DNA of 64,000 nt from a virus: positions 62,001 through 126,000 of IMG/VR virus record IMGVR_UViG_3300017977_000066, one strand, 5' to 3'. How positions within the stretch are numbered: position 1 is the first letter of the stretch; every line of letters begins with the position of its first letter. This document shows, piece after piece, positions 16,473 through 26,562 of the stretch. The translations under genes were made by a program, and so were the position numbers. The notes beneath the pieces are model-generated. The model was not told the origin of the DNA, did not search any database, and worked only from the letters and a program-made list of their open reading frames with translations.

Positions 16473-18866
16473 TTATTTTGTTGTCGCTATTATCTCTATT
16501 ATACCACTAACATCTTCAGAGTTATCTCCTACTGTAGCGGTGTTGCTAGTTTGTCTTATATCCAAGCTTACTTGGTCTTCAGTACTACTAACAGTAGATT
16601 CATTTATACCAGCACTTGTAAGTTGGGCACTATATTTTCTCTGTATGATATCTGTCCTACCTGTAACATCATAGCCATTATTGATACCATCATTATTACC
16701 TACTGTATATATAAGACCCTCATTCTTAACATCAGTATGTAATGGATTAGTCATAGTCTTAAGTTCTAAGTCAGTAAAGTTACTATGCTCTAGACCAGGA
16801 CTATATAAAGGATAGTTCCTAGATAATGAGCCGAATACATCATAGCTAGTATTAATGGTCTCCTCTCTAGCAAATAAAGGCATGGGACCAAAAGGTTTAG
16901 TAGTGAGTATATTAAGACTAGTGTTTATGCTAAGTCTATCATCTATAGTATAAGTCTTGTTTAGGACATCGTAGTCGGCTTCTTCGTATATTTTATACTC
17001 TGCATCCTTTATTTCTAGATAAGCCTTATAACCTAGGTTAATGTTATTCTTACAGGCATTTATAACTTTTGTATCTGAGAAATCAATATCCATAAGTAAT
17101 TGTACAGTATAAGAAGTATCTTTATTAAATATGTTTATGATTTTATTATATCTTTCTAATAATTCTTTTAAGCTATCTGTCTCTATATCTACTATGCTAT
17201 TAAGTAAAGGTTCTAATATTACACTATATGTAAATTTATTTAAGAACGAAGTGAGACCATAATCATCTAAGGCCTGCTCTATCTCTGTTATGTTATACTC
17301 CTCTATGTTACTAGAGAATAGATAGTTAGTCATGAGTATAGTATCTTTCTTAGCAGTGTTATCCACTAGGTTACTTATAAGGTACCATACTTTCTTCTCT
17401 ATATATATACACCCATCTATATATTTAGTTAAAGCTTCTTTACTATTTATACCATCGCGGCTACCTACATCAGCTACTAAATAATCAAATATATCACCAT
17501 TATCTAGTTTATACCAAGTAGACAATAGAGTTTCATTCCTATCTATGTTATTGTTAAATACAGCACCATACTTAATAGAGAAGTCATCTCCAGTTAGCTT
17601 GTTTATCTTATATAGTAAATATACTAATAACAATTTAACCTGCTGACCAGATAGATTATATAACATACTATCTACAGGGTTATAGAAATCTATACCATAT
17701 GATATCTTACCATCCGATATAAGACTTATGACATTAGAGATCAAGATGTTAAATAAAGACTCATCTGTTAGCTTTATCTTATTAGGTTTATCTATAATAA
17801 ACATCTTAGTCAGAGTGTTACTTAAGTAGTTATCATTAAGCAAACTCTTATAATATTCATAACTTATAGTCTTATACTCTGGTACGAGACTGTTTAGTTT
17901 AAACAAACTATTAATATCAGCTAGATCATAGTTACTACCTAAGATGTTATAAGCAGATGGGTTAGCTGACTCTATAGTAAGATCTGTAGCCTGGCTAACA
18001 TAAGGTAGGTCTATCTTATCATAGTTCCTGTCTATAGGCTCTAAAGCATTCCTCTTAAACACACCTTTACCTATCCCTATATACTCTTTATTAAATACAT
18101 CAAAAAGTACATTATGAAGGATATGGTTACCACCTACATTATGTTTCATCCTGTTTATATTACCATATAACCAGATATTAGTGCTTAGCTTAAGTATATC
18201 GGTATCATTAGCTAGATACTTATAAGATACCAGATGTAGATCTCTCTGGAATGAATCAGCTTTATTAGTTAGAACATTCTTTAATTTTAAAGATAATACA
18301 TAGTTAAATAAGCTAGTATATAGGATACCTAATAACCCTGGTAAATAAAGCTCATCACTCATATAACCTCTATTACTATAGTTAACCATAACCTTACTTA
18401 TATAAGCTTCTAGCTCTGGTATAAGATATGTTTCATTACTCTCTAATAGTGACATATCATAAGCTAGTATGGTATAGTTCTTACTAACAACAGCTCTATC
18501 TAGTTTTATGTTATAAAGTAAACCTTTTATATAATCAGACATACCAGGATTAAGTCTGATAGTATCCGTATAGTACTTATCGAACTTAAGTAGCTCATCT
18601 CTGATATTACTATTATTATTAAGTAGCTCATCAGTCAGCTCTATTAGATCAGAACCTTGTAACTGGTTTATATAAACTTTAGGATCTAAAATATTTTTCA
18701 TACCAGCGATGTTTTGATAATATTTACTATGTGGCTGTGTTGGCGGTGTTTTATCATACTTAACATAAAATTGATAATCCTGTTGTACTGATATTTCATT
18801 TATCTTAATTACTAAACTATTTATAAATCTTTTTACTGAATTATAATAAACTTGTAATGTTACCAT
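16473..18866 (-). CDS. Large putative virion protein, 797 aa
   Basis: A large protein, mostly helical with many Y, N, L and I, and no catalytic motif. The first residues read MVTLQVYYNSVKRFINSLV. The last 130 residues are looser and rich in N, T and S. A class B promoter lies immediately upstream, and it is divergent from the portal gene, which supports a head or neck/tail structural role. Function is otherwise unknown. Confidence 0.6.
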   Translation of the reverse strand: MVTLQVYYNSVKRFINSLVIKINEISVQQDYQFYVKYDKTPPTQPHSKYYQNIAGMKNILDPKVYINQLQGSDLIELTDELLNNNSNIRDELLKFDKYYTDTIRLNPGMSDYIKGLLYNIKLDRAVVSKNYTILAYDMSLLESNETYLIPELEAYISKVMVNYSNRGYMSDELYLPGLLGILYTSLFNYVLSLKLKNVLTNKADSFQRDLHLVSYKYLANDTDILKLSTNIWLYGNINRMKHNVGGNHILHNVLFDVFNKEYIGIGKGVFKRNALEPIDRNYDKIDLPYVSQATDLTIESANPSAYNILGSNYDLADINSLFKLNSLVPEYKTISYEYYKSLLNDNYLSNTLTKMFIIDKPNKIKLTDESLFNILISNVISLISDGKISYGIDFYNPVDSMLYNLSGQQVKLLLVYLLYKINKLTGDDFSIKYGAVFNNNIDRNETLLSTWYKLDNGDIFDYLVADVGSRDGINSKEALTKYIDGCIYIEKKVWYLISNLVDNTAKKDTILMTNYLFSSNIEEYNITEIEQALDDYGLTSFLNKFTYSVILEPLLNSIVDIETDSLKELLERYNKIINIFNKDTSYTVQLLMDIDFSDTKVINACKNNINLGYKAYLEIKDAEYKIYEEADYDVLNKTYTIDDRLSINTSLNILTTKPFGPMPLFAREETINTSYDVFGSLSRNYPLYSPGLEHSNFTDLELKTMTNPLHTDVKNEGLIYTVGNNDGINNGYDVTGRTDIIQRKYSAQLTSAGINESTVSSTEDQVSLDIRQTSNTATVGDNSEDVSGIIEIIATTK

Positions 18867-18871
18867 AATGA

Positions 18872-18900
18872 ACTCCCTAAAGTATTAATTTTTCAAAAAA
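18872..18900 (-). promoter_or_regulatory. Class B promoter between the 797-aa gene and the portal gene
   Basis: On the minus strand TTTTTTGAAAAATTAATACT is followed by GGGAG and ATG. On the plus strand the same bases give TTTTTCAAAAAAAGGAAG ahead of the portal gene. The element is partly palindromic and may serve both directions. Confidence 0.5.
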
Positions 18901-18910
18901 AGGAAGAAGC

Positions 18911-21292
18911 ATGCAAAAATCAATAAGTGAACCTAATATGTTCAAGTCTGTTAAGAGAGATCTAGTTACTAAAGCTATAAAATCTGCTAAGAGTAGAGAT
19001 AATAATTTAGACAATAATGTAATAAATAAATATACTGGTTATGCTAATGGTATGGATGAACTCATAGAGAATGTATTAGAGCTATTCCCAGATATAAGTT
19101 TAGCTATAGAGACTATGACTTCATTAGTAGCATCTCCTAATGATATGGATGACCCTAGCTTAACATATAGGCTAGACAACTCTTATCTACCTAGCGATGT
19201 TAAGAATGTTATACTTAACACTATAAGCAAGTATGTAGAGACTGAATATGATATCGTTAGCAAACTAGATGACATCATAACTGAAACAATGTATACTAAA
19301 GGCTCGTATATAGAACTCAACATCCCTCCTAAAAATATAGTAGATATACTAAGCATGATCGACAAGAACCCTAAAGCCGGTGTTGAATCGGCATTTAAGT
19401 CAAGTGCATTCTTAGACTTAGGTATATCTAAAGATGTTGTGGATACAAGATTTAACTTAGAAGTAACTGATAACCATAGCTGCTTATTTACTAGCATGAT
19501 GAATGAGACTAAAGTAAGCTCCATGGTATCATCTGGCCTATATAAAAAAGATGCCAATTTATCAGCTGGTATAGAGAGTTTAAAACTAACTGGACTTAAT
19601 ACAGCAGTTATGGATGCTGGTAACATAGACGGAGATAAGCCTATAGTTAAGAAGATACCTTCTAGTTCTGTTATCCCTATCTCTAGTAAAGATGATAACA
19701 CTAGACACTATGGTTATTTCATAGCTCTAGATGGCGATGGTAAAAGTATCAGTAACTCTAATACTAAATACAGTTTTGATGGTGCTAATGCCTTATTAGA
19801 AGACATCAAGAAGAATGTTAAAGGTGCTAAAGAGAAAGTTCCTGAGCTTAAGAATATGGAAGACATAAAAGAACTTATGTTAGTTCAGAATCTTAAAAAA
19901 TATCTTAATGATTCTATCTATAAAGACTTAGTTTCACTAGACATAGACATAGATGATGATGTTATGTATAACATAGCTACATATGCTCTTAATAAAACAC
20001 CTATTAAGATTATATTTGTACCTAGGGAACTAGTTAGCTACTATGCCATCAACTTCAGAAGTAATGGTACTGGAGAAGCTCTTCTAGAGCGTATCACCAA
20101 CCTAGCTTCTATAAGAGGGATCATACTCTACACTAACTTACTATCTTATATAAAAAGTTCTGTTACTAATACAGAAGTAAAAGTAGATCTAGATCCAGAA
20201 GATCCTAACTTCATCAAAACCTCAGAACAGATCATGGGACAGGTTATGAAAAACCGACAAGTAGAACTTCCTATAGGTATGATGAGAGCAGAAGACTTCG
20301 TAGACTGGACTAGAAAACTTGGTATCTCTTTTAATTTCAAACATCCAGGCTTACCAGATGTTAATATAGATATAAATGAAACTAATACTGAGATAACTCC
20401 TATAGAATCTGATCTTAAAGATACTATAGATAAACAGATAGTTACAGCACTCATGTTACCTCCTGAGATACTAGATGATAACTTCTCTCCTGAGTTCGCA
20501 ACTACCATCATAGCTAATAATAAGCTACTAGCTAAGAGGGTTAAGAAGACACAACGGAAGTTAAATGTTCTTATAACAGAAGATATCAAGAAGAAGCTAT
20601 TGTTAGATGGTAGGCTTAAGAGTGTTATAAGCGATATAATAGTATCTAATAAAGTTAAGATAAAACATAACCTTAAGAAGCTAGATCCTAACATAAATAA
20701 AAATATAGTATCTAAAGTAACTGATGATGTATTAGTAGAGTATGTTTTCACTAACCTATTCAAGAACTTTAGGGTATCATTACCTAAGCCAGAAGTAACT
20801 GATGATTCTAATGTTAATGATATGTTCTCTAATTATACCGATACACTAGATGATGTTATAGATAAGATATTTAGTTCAGACCTATTGAGTAGTGACCTTA
20901 TAGGTGACTTAAGTGATAACCTAGATGTAGCTAAAGATGCTATAAAAGTTACACTCATGAAACGATTCATAGATGAGAACAACATCTTACCAGACCTTAC
21001 TAAGATGCTTAGCCTTAATGAGGATAACGTACCTAACGAGGATCTCTTAACAGAATTCAATACTTATGTAGAAACCGTTAGTAAAACATTATTACCTTTC
21101 ATTAAGGAAAATAATAAGATACGAGATAAGACTGATGATAAGTTAGAGAAAATAGATGAAGAAGATAATAATGATGATAATGATGATAGTGACACAGGCG
21201 ATACTACTGATGACACTAATGACGATGGTACTACCGAGCCTAATGAGGATGAGGGTGAAGAAGAGCCAGATGAAAAAGAACCGACTGAATAG
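18911..21292 (+). CDS. Portal protein
   Basis: A 793-aa protein, comparable to the large phiKZ portal (about 870 aa). The order of features is portal-like: an N-terminal helical region with FPDISLAIETMTSLV, a central FVPRELVSYYAINFRSNG strand-turn region, a long helical stem region around VDWTRKLGISFNFKHPG, and then IESDLKDTIDKQIVTALMLP leading to PPEIL, recalling the wing/stem/clip transition seen in T4 gp20-type portals. The last 60 residues are extremely acidic (D/E runs with T and N), which may face the packaged DNA or motor. It forms the dodecameric DNA gate of the capsid. AAGGAAG precedes the ATG. Confidence 0.72.
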   Translation: MQKSISEPNMFKSVKRDLVTKAIKSAKSRDNNLDNNVINKYTGYANGMDELIENVLELFPDISLAIETMTSLVASPNDMDDPSLTYRLDNSYLPSDVKNVILNTISKYVETEYDIVSKLDDIITETMYTKGSYIELNIPPKNIVDILSMIDKNPKAGVESAFKSSAFLDLGISKDVVDTRFNLEVTDNHSCLFTSMMNETKVSSMVSSGLYKKDANLSAGIESLKLTGLNTAVMDAGNIDGDKPIVKKIPSSSVIPISSKDDNTRHYGYFIALDGDGKSISNSNTKYSFDGANALLEDIKKNVKGAKEKVPELKNMEDIKELMLVQNLKKYLNDSIYKDLVSLDIDIDDDVMYNIATYALNKTPIKIIFVPRELVSYYAINFRSNGTGEALLERITNLASIRGIILYTNLLSYIKSSVTNTEVKVDLDPEDPNFIKTSEQIMGQVMKNRQVELPIGMMRAEDFVDWTRKLGISFNFKHPGLPDVNIDINETNTEITPIESDLKDTIDKQIVTALMLPPEILDDNFSPEFATTIIANNKLLAKRVKKTQRKLNVLITEDIKKKLLLDGRLKSVISDIIVSNKVKIKHNLKKLDPNINKNIVSKVTDDVLVEYVFTNLFKNFRVSLPKPEVTDDSNVNDMFSNYTDTLDDVIDKIFSSDLLSSDLIGDLSDNLDVAKDAIKVTLMKRFIDENNILPDLTKMLSLNEDNVPNEDLLTEFNTYVETVSKTLLPFIKENNKIRDKTDDKLEKIDEEDNNDDNDDSDTGDTTDDTNDDGTTEPNEDEGEEEPDEKEPTE

Positions 21293-21297
21293 TGTAA

Positions 21298-21329
21298 ATA
21301 GATAAGATAGTTTATGCTATCTTATCTAT
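21298..21329 (+). terminator. Terminator after the portal gene
   Basis: A perfect 13-base stem, ATAGATAAGATAG with CTATCTTATCTAT, closes a six-base loop and is followed by a short T run at 21339-21343 that is shared with the next class A promoter. Confidence 0.8.
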
Positions 21330-21330
21330 C

Positions 21331-21390
21331 ATCCATACTTTTTATAACCTTATATTACTTACATGAGCCTAGAGTTATCATACTTTAGCT
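21331..21390 (+). promoter_or_regulatory. Class A promoter of the Q/N-rich gene
   Basis: A CCATACTTTTT box lies 17 nt upstream of TATATTAC (21351-21358), followed by TTACATGAGCCTAGAG. The 5' hairpin is weaker here (AGC with GTT, or a longer pairing to TTTAGCT at 21385-21390). Confidence 0.75.
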
Positions 21391-21415
21391 TTAATAAAAA
21401 AAACAGGAGTAGTAA

Positions 21416-21952
21416 ATGTTACAACCTTTAAAATACGATCAGGTTACTGGACAACCAGTTGTCTTTAGAGATGACCAGACTGGCAGGCTCTATATGTTGG
21501 ATCAAATGGGTAACCCATATGAGATAGACCGTAATGGTAACCCAATGCAGCAGCAACAACAACAAATGCAGATTAACCAGGGATATGGTCATCTGCAACA
21601 AAGACAACAACCAAATATACCGCGTTATAACAATGGCGGCTACAACCAGAACCAAAGTGCTGGTATGGTAGGTTTAGGTAATAGTATACCGCGTACTGAC
21701 ACAAGTGATTTAGTAGGAACTAACTCTCCAGCTTCTTATAGAGGTAGAGAACAAGTTAAAGAACCGGAGACGGTTTTTAACCAACCAGCTAAAGAGCGAC
21801 CTAAGGTAGATGAAAGTAAGAGTCTCATCAACTATGAACCAGAGCCAGGTTCTGAATTAGAACCGCTCATAGATACCAGTGTTAAACACATAGATGTAAT
21901 CGTCAATGATGATGCTAGAACATATAAAATCTTAACAGTTAACAAAGGATAG
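21416..21952 (+). CDS. Q/N/P-rich low-complexity protein, 178 aa
   Basis: The first 30 residues contain repeated tyrosine/asparagine motifs (YDQVTGQPVVFRD, then RLYMLDQMGNPYEIDRNGNP) that look like short YD-type repeats. Residues 43-85 are prion-like, with runs of Q and with G, N, Y and R. The last 80 residues are acidic and proline-rich, ending in a beta-prone motif. No enzyme motif is present. A disordered, multivalent protein with its own class A promoter suggests a scaffold or condensate role in the infected cell, which is inference. A strong AGGAG precedes the ATG. Confidence 0.75.
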   Translation: MLQPLKYDQVTGQPVVFRDDQTGRLYMLDQMGNPYEIDRNGNPMQQQQQQMQINQGYGHLQQRQQPNIPRYNNGGYNQNQSAGMVGLGNSIPRTDTSDLVGTNSPASYRGREQVKEPETVFNQPAKERPKVDESKSLINYEPEPGSELEPLIDTSVKHIDVIVNDDARTYKILTVNKG

Positions 21953-21954
21953 TC

Positions 21955-22761
21955 ATGGAAAATTTAGATATTAACGAGGAACCTTTTGAAGTTATAGAAT
22001 CGCCTTTAGAAGTTAACAGTCTTACGGATGCCCGTATTATAGCTAAGTCGTCTTATATCATAGACAACAGAAGTATTATACAGAATGTTATCGTCAAGAA
22101 TGTCAACATGGTAGAGAGAGGTGATCTTCATATAGACCGGATTAGAATTTCTGAGATATTAGTAGGAGATAGAAATCTTCGTAAGCTAAAGACATCTACT
22201 CGTATGGATGTATTCAAGTTCTTTAACATGGAGCTAACTAACTTCATTAATAGGAAGCTTAGGAATACTGTTAGTGATAAAGCTATCAAGCATGGTGTCT
22301 TAAAAAGTAACCCTCCAGGGTTCGATGACTATAGCGATCAGTATGACGATATAGCTAAGATGGCTGTATCTAAATCTAACTATATAGAAAAGAGTATAGC
22401 AAGTTTTGATACTCGTCTATTAACAGCTGGTGATGCTGTTGCTTATGATGAGATACCAGATGGTGTGTTAGCTTTAGAGTCTGGTACTGATATAGACTTC
22501 ATGTACACAGAGTTCATTAACCTGCCAGATCATAACAATGTTACTAAAACAAAGTCTGTGTTAGTAGGTAAAGAGTTAGCCATCAATAACGATGTCGTTA
22601 TCACTACTAGGCCTAATAGTAATAATACATATCATGTAGTAACTAAAGAGCTAGTTGTGGCTACTAATGACACATTCTACATCATAGATAGAACAGTTAA
22701 TGATAATCTAACATTAAGGGAGCTGGACATATTAGAGTTCAATCTCTTAATGATAAAATAA
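21955..22761 (+). CDS. Hypothetical protein, 268 aa
   Basis: It begins two bases after the Q/N-rich gene stop, with AAAGGA overlapping that stop, so the two are coupled. The protein is mixed alpha/beta with basic middle helices (residues 70-110) and no recognised domain. It likely partners the low-complexity protein upstream. Confidence 0.7.
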   Translation: MENLDINEEPFEVIESPLEVNSLTDARIIAKSSYIIDNRSIIQNVIVKNVNMVERGDLHIDRIRISEILVGDRNLRKLKTSTRMDVFKFFNMELTNFINRKLRNTVSDKAIKHGVLKSNPPGFDDYSDQYDDIAKMAVSKSNYIEKSIASFDTRLLTAGDAVAYDEIPDGVLALESGTDIDFMYTEFINLPDHNNVTKTKSVLVGKELAINNDVVITTRPNSNNTYHVVTKELVVATNDTFYIIDRTVNDNLTLRELDILEFNLLMIK

Positions 22762-22763
22762 CA

Positions 22764-22810
22764 TATATACATATGGAATGTTCCATATGTATATACATTT
22801 CTTTTTTTTA
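22764..22810. terminator. Terminator between convergent genes
   Basis: A perfect 15-base stem, TATATACATATGGAA with TTCCATATGTATATA, is followed by TTTCTTTTTTT on the plus strand. It separates the Q/N-rich operon from the minus-strand tail operon. Confidence 0.85.
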
Positions 22811-23314
22811 GTCTATGATAGGATAGTCTGGCAATGTTAATGGTGTGCCATCTTTCTTAGAAACCATCAATGCCTGCTTACAATCTATGACCCAGTTAAG
22901 TCTTATACCGCATTTAACCAGCTGGCCTACTTGTTCTCTAGTAGCTTCTGACTCATTAAGCATTATATCTGAATACTTAGTACCAGTATAAACAAAACTT
23001 TGTATATAACCTACTACAGTTTTATCAAGATCTACATAACCCTGAGCTTTTAAGATAGGCTCCCAAAAAGATTTATCAGTGTTATCACTATTTTGTTTTG
23101 CTAATGGATAGTTAGTTAATATCCACTCTTGGCAAGCTATATCTTTAAGATAGTTATCATATATAACTTTTATCTCATCATAGGCTGCTTGTATGTCACC
23201 ATCAGTAGGCATGCTTCTAGTATCGTTCCATACTATAGTATCTCCGTTTAGAACAGAGAAGTCAGCATCATACATGATATGTTTTATGGATTCTATTTTT
23301 TGATAAATTTCCAT
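22808..23314 (-). CDS. Putative tail-fibre assembly/structural protein, 168 aa
   Basis: Last gene of a six-gene minus-strand operon. Two ATG codons are adjacent (23317 and 23314); the inner one has the better distance from AAGGAG. The sequence contains a segment with W, P and D residues around VWNDTRSMPTDGDIQAAYDE that recalls tail-fibre assembly proteins. Its position directly after a fibre-like gene agrees, but no firm family match is claimed. Confidence 0.5.
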   Translation of the reverse strand: MEIYQKIESIKHIMYDADFSVLNGDTIVWNDTRSMPTDGDIQAAYDEIKVIYDNYLKDIACQEWILTNYPLAKQNSDNTDKSFWEPILKAQGYVDLDKTVVGYIQSFVYTGTKYSDIMLNESEATREQVGQLVKCGIRLNWVIDCKQALMVSKKDGTPLTLPDYPIID

Positions 23315-23323
23315 CATAACTCC

Positions 23324-23941
23324 TTATTTAACACGTTTAACACAAAGGTATGTTGTATAGCTATATGCAGCACGACCATCATTGTACCATATAACATTAC
23401 CATCATTATCATAACTTATACCTAGATAGGCATTAGCTTTATAATCACCATTAGGTTCAGTTACGGTAGCTAGATCACTAGCCCACCAAACTTTATTACC
23501 ATCTTTAACCTTCCAACCTTTCTTACCCATATGTTTACTATTTAGAGGAGTACTACTACACCAACCATTAGCTATATAATTAGTAGGACCACCAGGACCG
23601 TCATCTGGGTAATAGATGCCCAACGGACCCATAGCCTTAGGTTTTTTATTAGCTATGAGATATTTTCTAGCATGGTCATACTCATTGCGATCATGTGGAC
23701 AGAATAACTCATAACCGTCATCTATCAGACTTTGATTTATATCATCAGTACTATATCTTAATCTACTACCATTCTCAACAAGTTTGAACTCTGTTATGGT
23801 ACCAGATGCTAATACAGCATTCTTCTCATCTATAGTAGTAGATACTACATTCGGTAATTTATTTAAAACATTATCATATTTCTCTAATAGAGCAGATGTT
23901 TTATTATTAAGATCACTTATGGTTTCAAAAATATCGGCCAT
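23324..23941 (-). CDS. Putative tail fibre/receptor-binding protein, 205 aa
   Basis: The N terminus (1-45) is a coiled-coil-like helix, suitable for trimerisation. The rest is beta-rich, with many W, Y, G and D, including PLGIYYPDDGPGGPTN and the closing WYNDGRAAYSYTTYLCVKR. This is typical of short tail fibre tips, where exposed aromatic residues bind surface glycans. It overlaps the upstream gene by 17 bases. The receptor-binding role is inference from composition and operon position. Confidence 0.5.
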   Translation of the reverse strand: MADIFETISDLNNKTSALLEKYDNVLNKLPNVVSTTIDEKNAVLASGTITEFKLVENGSRLRYSTDDINQSLIDDGYELFCPHDRNEYDHARKYLIANKKPKAMGPLGIYYPDDGPGGPTNYIANGWCSSTPLNSKHMGKKGWKVKDGNKVWWASDLATVTEPNGDYKANAYLGISYDNDGNVIWYNDGRAAYSYTTYLCVKRVK

Positions 23942-24431
23942 TATTTTTTCCTTTTATCTTTCTTTGTCTTTTCATGTAGTCAGTATCTTCCATGAACTGT
24001 ACCCTATCAGACATATCCATGATAACACTCTCTAATGTAGTAACCCTGTTCATTAAGCTAAGTATGGTAGATAATATAGGCGACTCATCACTATCCAATT
24101 TATAAACACTGAATGTATTATTACCTATATATGTAGCTATGTAAACATTATTTATATCTAAGAAGTAGTTAGCAAACACACACTCAAATACCTTATTACG
24201 AATATTTAAATAATACTTGTTATCACTGCTCTCTATATACTTGTCTACAGTGAACATAAACGTACCATTTATCTTAATGACATCATCTATGTTTTTATAT
24301 ATAATGGTACCAGCTTTAGCCATGATATTACTACCAGTAGTATTTACAAGGTCACTTATTACATTACCTTCATTTATACCTCTCTTAGTAACAGAACTCA
24401 TGCCTGCTAAGTTATAACTTATCTTACTCAT
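23925..24431 (-). CDS. Putative fibre-associated virion protein, 168 aa
   Basis: A beta-rich body (residues 1-115) followed by a helical coiled-coil segment (120-150) and a strongly basic tail ending KGKNNGRYF. It overlaps the start of the receptor-binding candidate, so they are translationally coupled. It is possibly an adaptor linking the fibre to the baseplate. Confidence 0.5.
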   Translation of the reverse strand: MSKISYNLAGMSSVTKRGINEGNVISDLVNTTGSNIMAKAGTIIYKNIDDVIKINGTFMFTVDKYIESSDNKYYLNIRNKVFECVFANYFLDINNVYIATYIGNNTFSVYKLDSDESPILSTILSLMNRVTTLESVIMDMSDRVQFMEDTDYMKRQRKIKGKNNGRYF

Positions 24432-24440
24432 AGCATAGCC

Positions 24441-25241
24441 TTATACATTAGGATTAATCATAGCTTTTATAAATCTACTATAATTAACATTATCGTTCAT
24501 AAAACTTATTTTAGCCCATTTCTCTTTTAGATAGGTTTTATAATCGTTATACGCATCTGCATAATCAGATACTATGTCTCCTACCTTACTAATATCATGC
24601 CCATAATATAAAGCTCCTTTATCTAGCTCTATAACTAGCTCATTATAGATATAGGATTTAGTAGCTAATGTAACTAGTTCACTGAAACTAGGATATGATG
24701 GAGGTTGTATGTTACTAAGATTCTTATTATTCTCTACTATAACATTAAGATACCCATTAGTGAGTATTAATGCATTATCATGTAGTAGTATAGTATTGGG
24801 ACCTATAATCTCTAAGTTAGTATATACCTGAGACTCTGTATTCTTACCATCATTCTGATACTTGTTAAGAGCAAGCTTATTAAGCTCACCAGATGTACTA
24901 TTATACCTAGATTCTATACCAGTGTTACATACCACACTTAGAGCATTTATAATACGTTTATTATTAGTGATAGTATATGGAACATTGATAACTATATTAA
25001 TATTAGTATAGTTTAATTCATAGTGGGTGATACTACAGTTATTAAGAGGTACTGATAGTGACATACCTCCTATTAAATTAATATCGGTAAGTACTATAGG
25101 CTCTAAGACCTTGTTCTCTATTTGTTGGCTGATATTAGTGTTTACTTTAAACACATCAGCTTTCCTCATGAACGCTAAATTTAAAACATACATAGGGATC
25201 TCTAAGAGAACCCTATCTATGGCATATTTTATGGCAGACAT
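24441..25241 (-). CDS. Putative baseplate/tail structural protein, 266 aa
   Basis: It begins MSAIKYAIDRVLLEIP, then YVLNLAF, followed by a beta-rich middle and a helical C-terminal region (185-266). It lies in the fibre operon, nine bases upstream of the 168-aa gene. Function is inferred only from neighbours. A class B promoter upstream of the operon supports late expression. Confidence 0.5.
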   Translation of the reverse strand: MSAIKYAIDRVLLEIPMYVLNLAFMRKADVFKVNTNISQQIENKVLEPIVLTDINLIGGMSLSVPLNNCSITHYELNYTNINIVINVPYTITNNKRIINALSVVCNTGIESRYNSTSGELNKLALNKYQNDGKNTESQVYTNLEIIGPNTILLHDNALILTNGYLNVIVENNKNLSNIQPPSYPSFSELVTLATKSYIYNELVIELDKGALYYGHDISKVGDIVSDYADAYNDYKTYLKEKWAKISFMNDNVNYSRFIKAMINPNV

Positions 25242-25250
25242 ATCGTATCC

Positions 25251-25493
25251 TTAAGCAAGTGGTACCAAGACTTTTCTTTTTACGATAGCCTCTAGTATAC
25301 CTTCTCGTTCTATAACATCTCTGCTAAAACTCATATTCATAACATTAGTATTTAGACGCTCTGGTATAAATATACCTGATAAAAGAAATATCTCTTTTAA
25401 ACTGTTATTAAATCCAATAGAATCACCTAGTTTTCCTAGATTACCAGAAGAACTTAAACCGCCCATAAACACCTTTACTGGAGAATCACTCAT
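25251..25493 (-). CDS. Small protein in the tail-fibre operon, 80 aa
   Basis: A short protein with a glycine/serine-rich N-terminal half and a helical C-terminal half. It overlaps the upstream gene by four bases (ATGA). No family is recognised. Confidence 0.6.
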   Translation of the reverse strand: MSDSPVKVFMGGLSSSGNLGKLGDSIGFNNSLKEIFLLSGIFIPERLNTNVMNMSFSRDVIEREGILEAIVKRKVLVPLA

Positions 25494-26533
25494 ATATCAT
25501 CCTTTAACTTTTTGGTTTTTTCATTAAGTATATATCTAACATTAAGATTAGGTACATCAAAATATCGTTTTCTTTTAGCTAACCCTAACCATATCTTAAG
25601 TTCGTTAATGAGATCATGGTTCATCCTAGCATCTCCTATCCCTAATAGAAAGCTAAAATAACTAACTCTAGATAATAGTAATAACCATGAGCCTTTAACA
25701 CCTGTATAAACATTAGGTATCTTATAAGTATCTAACATGTTACCATTAAGTAGATCTGGTAATATACTTAGTAGTTCTTGATAGTCTATCTTCTTATTCT
25801 TGTTGATTTCATCTATGTACCAAGATTGTATACTAGTCACTAACTTACTTATATCCTTAACAAAGAAAGGATTAAAGTTAACGAAGCTAGATAACTCCTT
25901 ACCCTCATAGATAGCATTATACCTATTAAACATACTATGCCTAAATATGTCTGGTATAAGGTTAGTGATAACCTCTTCATATATAAACTTAGCTGGATCT
26001 ATACTAAAGGTATCTGGATGCTCTTTCATATTCCTATTAGCCCATCTATGATAATCTCTTACTAGGTTAACTATATTTATAGCATAGGTATTAAAATCAT
26101 CAGCATCAAATTCTACATTGTATCTCTTAGGATGTGTTAAGAATAGCATGTCCATAGTACTATATATGCAAGTACAAGTAGTGTCTTTATCTTCTGTTAT
26201 AATAAAGAACTCATCCATATTATCAAATACTGTATCTCTAAAAGGCTTACTATTAAAATCTATACCAGTATTGAAGCCTAATGTATTAGCTAGCCTCATG
26301 TACTTCTCTTGTGCAGAGAACATGGCTGAGCTTTCAGTATCATGTATATTTATCTCTAACGACTCTAGTAATGTAACTAGTATATTAGGTCTTCTAACAT
26401 AGAAGCCACTCTGCTTATAATAGTTATCTAGAACACTGATAAGATTCTCTATGAGACTTGTAGCATAGTTTAACTTATAATGTTTTATCTTACCTACCCT
26501 AACTTCATAATCTTGTGTTAACATTCCTATCAT
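25490..26533 (-). CDS. First gene of the tail-fibre operon, 347 aa
   Basis: A helical, aromatic-rich protein without catalytic motifs, with two possible starts (26533 and an ATG nine bases inside). It is directly downstream of a class B promoter and leads an operon ending in fibre-type genes, so a baseplate or fibre-attachment role is likely. It is otherwise unknown. Confidence 0.6.
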   Translation of the reverse strand: MIGMLTQDYEVRVGKIKHYKLNYATSLIENLISVLDNYYKQSGFYVRRPNILVTLLESLEINIHDTESSAMFSAQEKYMRLANTLGFNTGIDFNSKPFRDTVFDNMDEFFIITEDKDTTCTCIYSTMDMLFLTHPKRYNVEFDADDFNTYAINIVNLVRDYHRWANRNMKEHPDTFSIDPAKFIYEEVITNLIPDIFRHSMFNRYNAIYEGKELSSFVNFNPFFVKDISKLVTSIQSWYIDEINKNKKIDYQELLSILPDLLNGNMLDTYKIPNVYTGVKGSWLLLLSRVSYFSFLLGIGDARMNHDLINELKIWLGLAKRKRYFDVPNLNVRYILNEKTKKLKDDI

Positions 26534-26540
26534 AGTTACT

Positions 26541-26562
26541 TCCTTATGTTATTTTTCAAAGA
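26541..26562 (-). promoter_or_regulatory. Class B promoter of the tail-fibre operon
   Basis: On the minus strand TTTGAAAAATAACATAAGGA runs into the ATG at 26533, one of the best class B matches in the window. Confidence 0.7.

Noticed and set aside
19183-21060. Long minus-strand frames within the portal gene
   Set aside because: Antisense shadows with leucine/serine-rich translations and no start signals.
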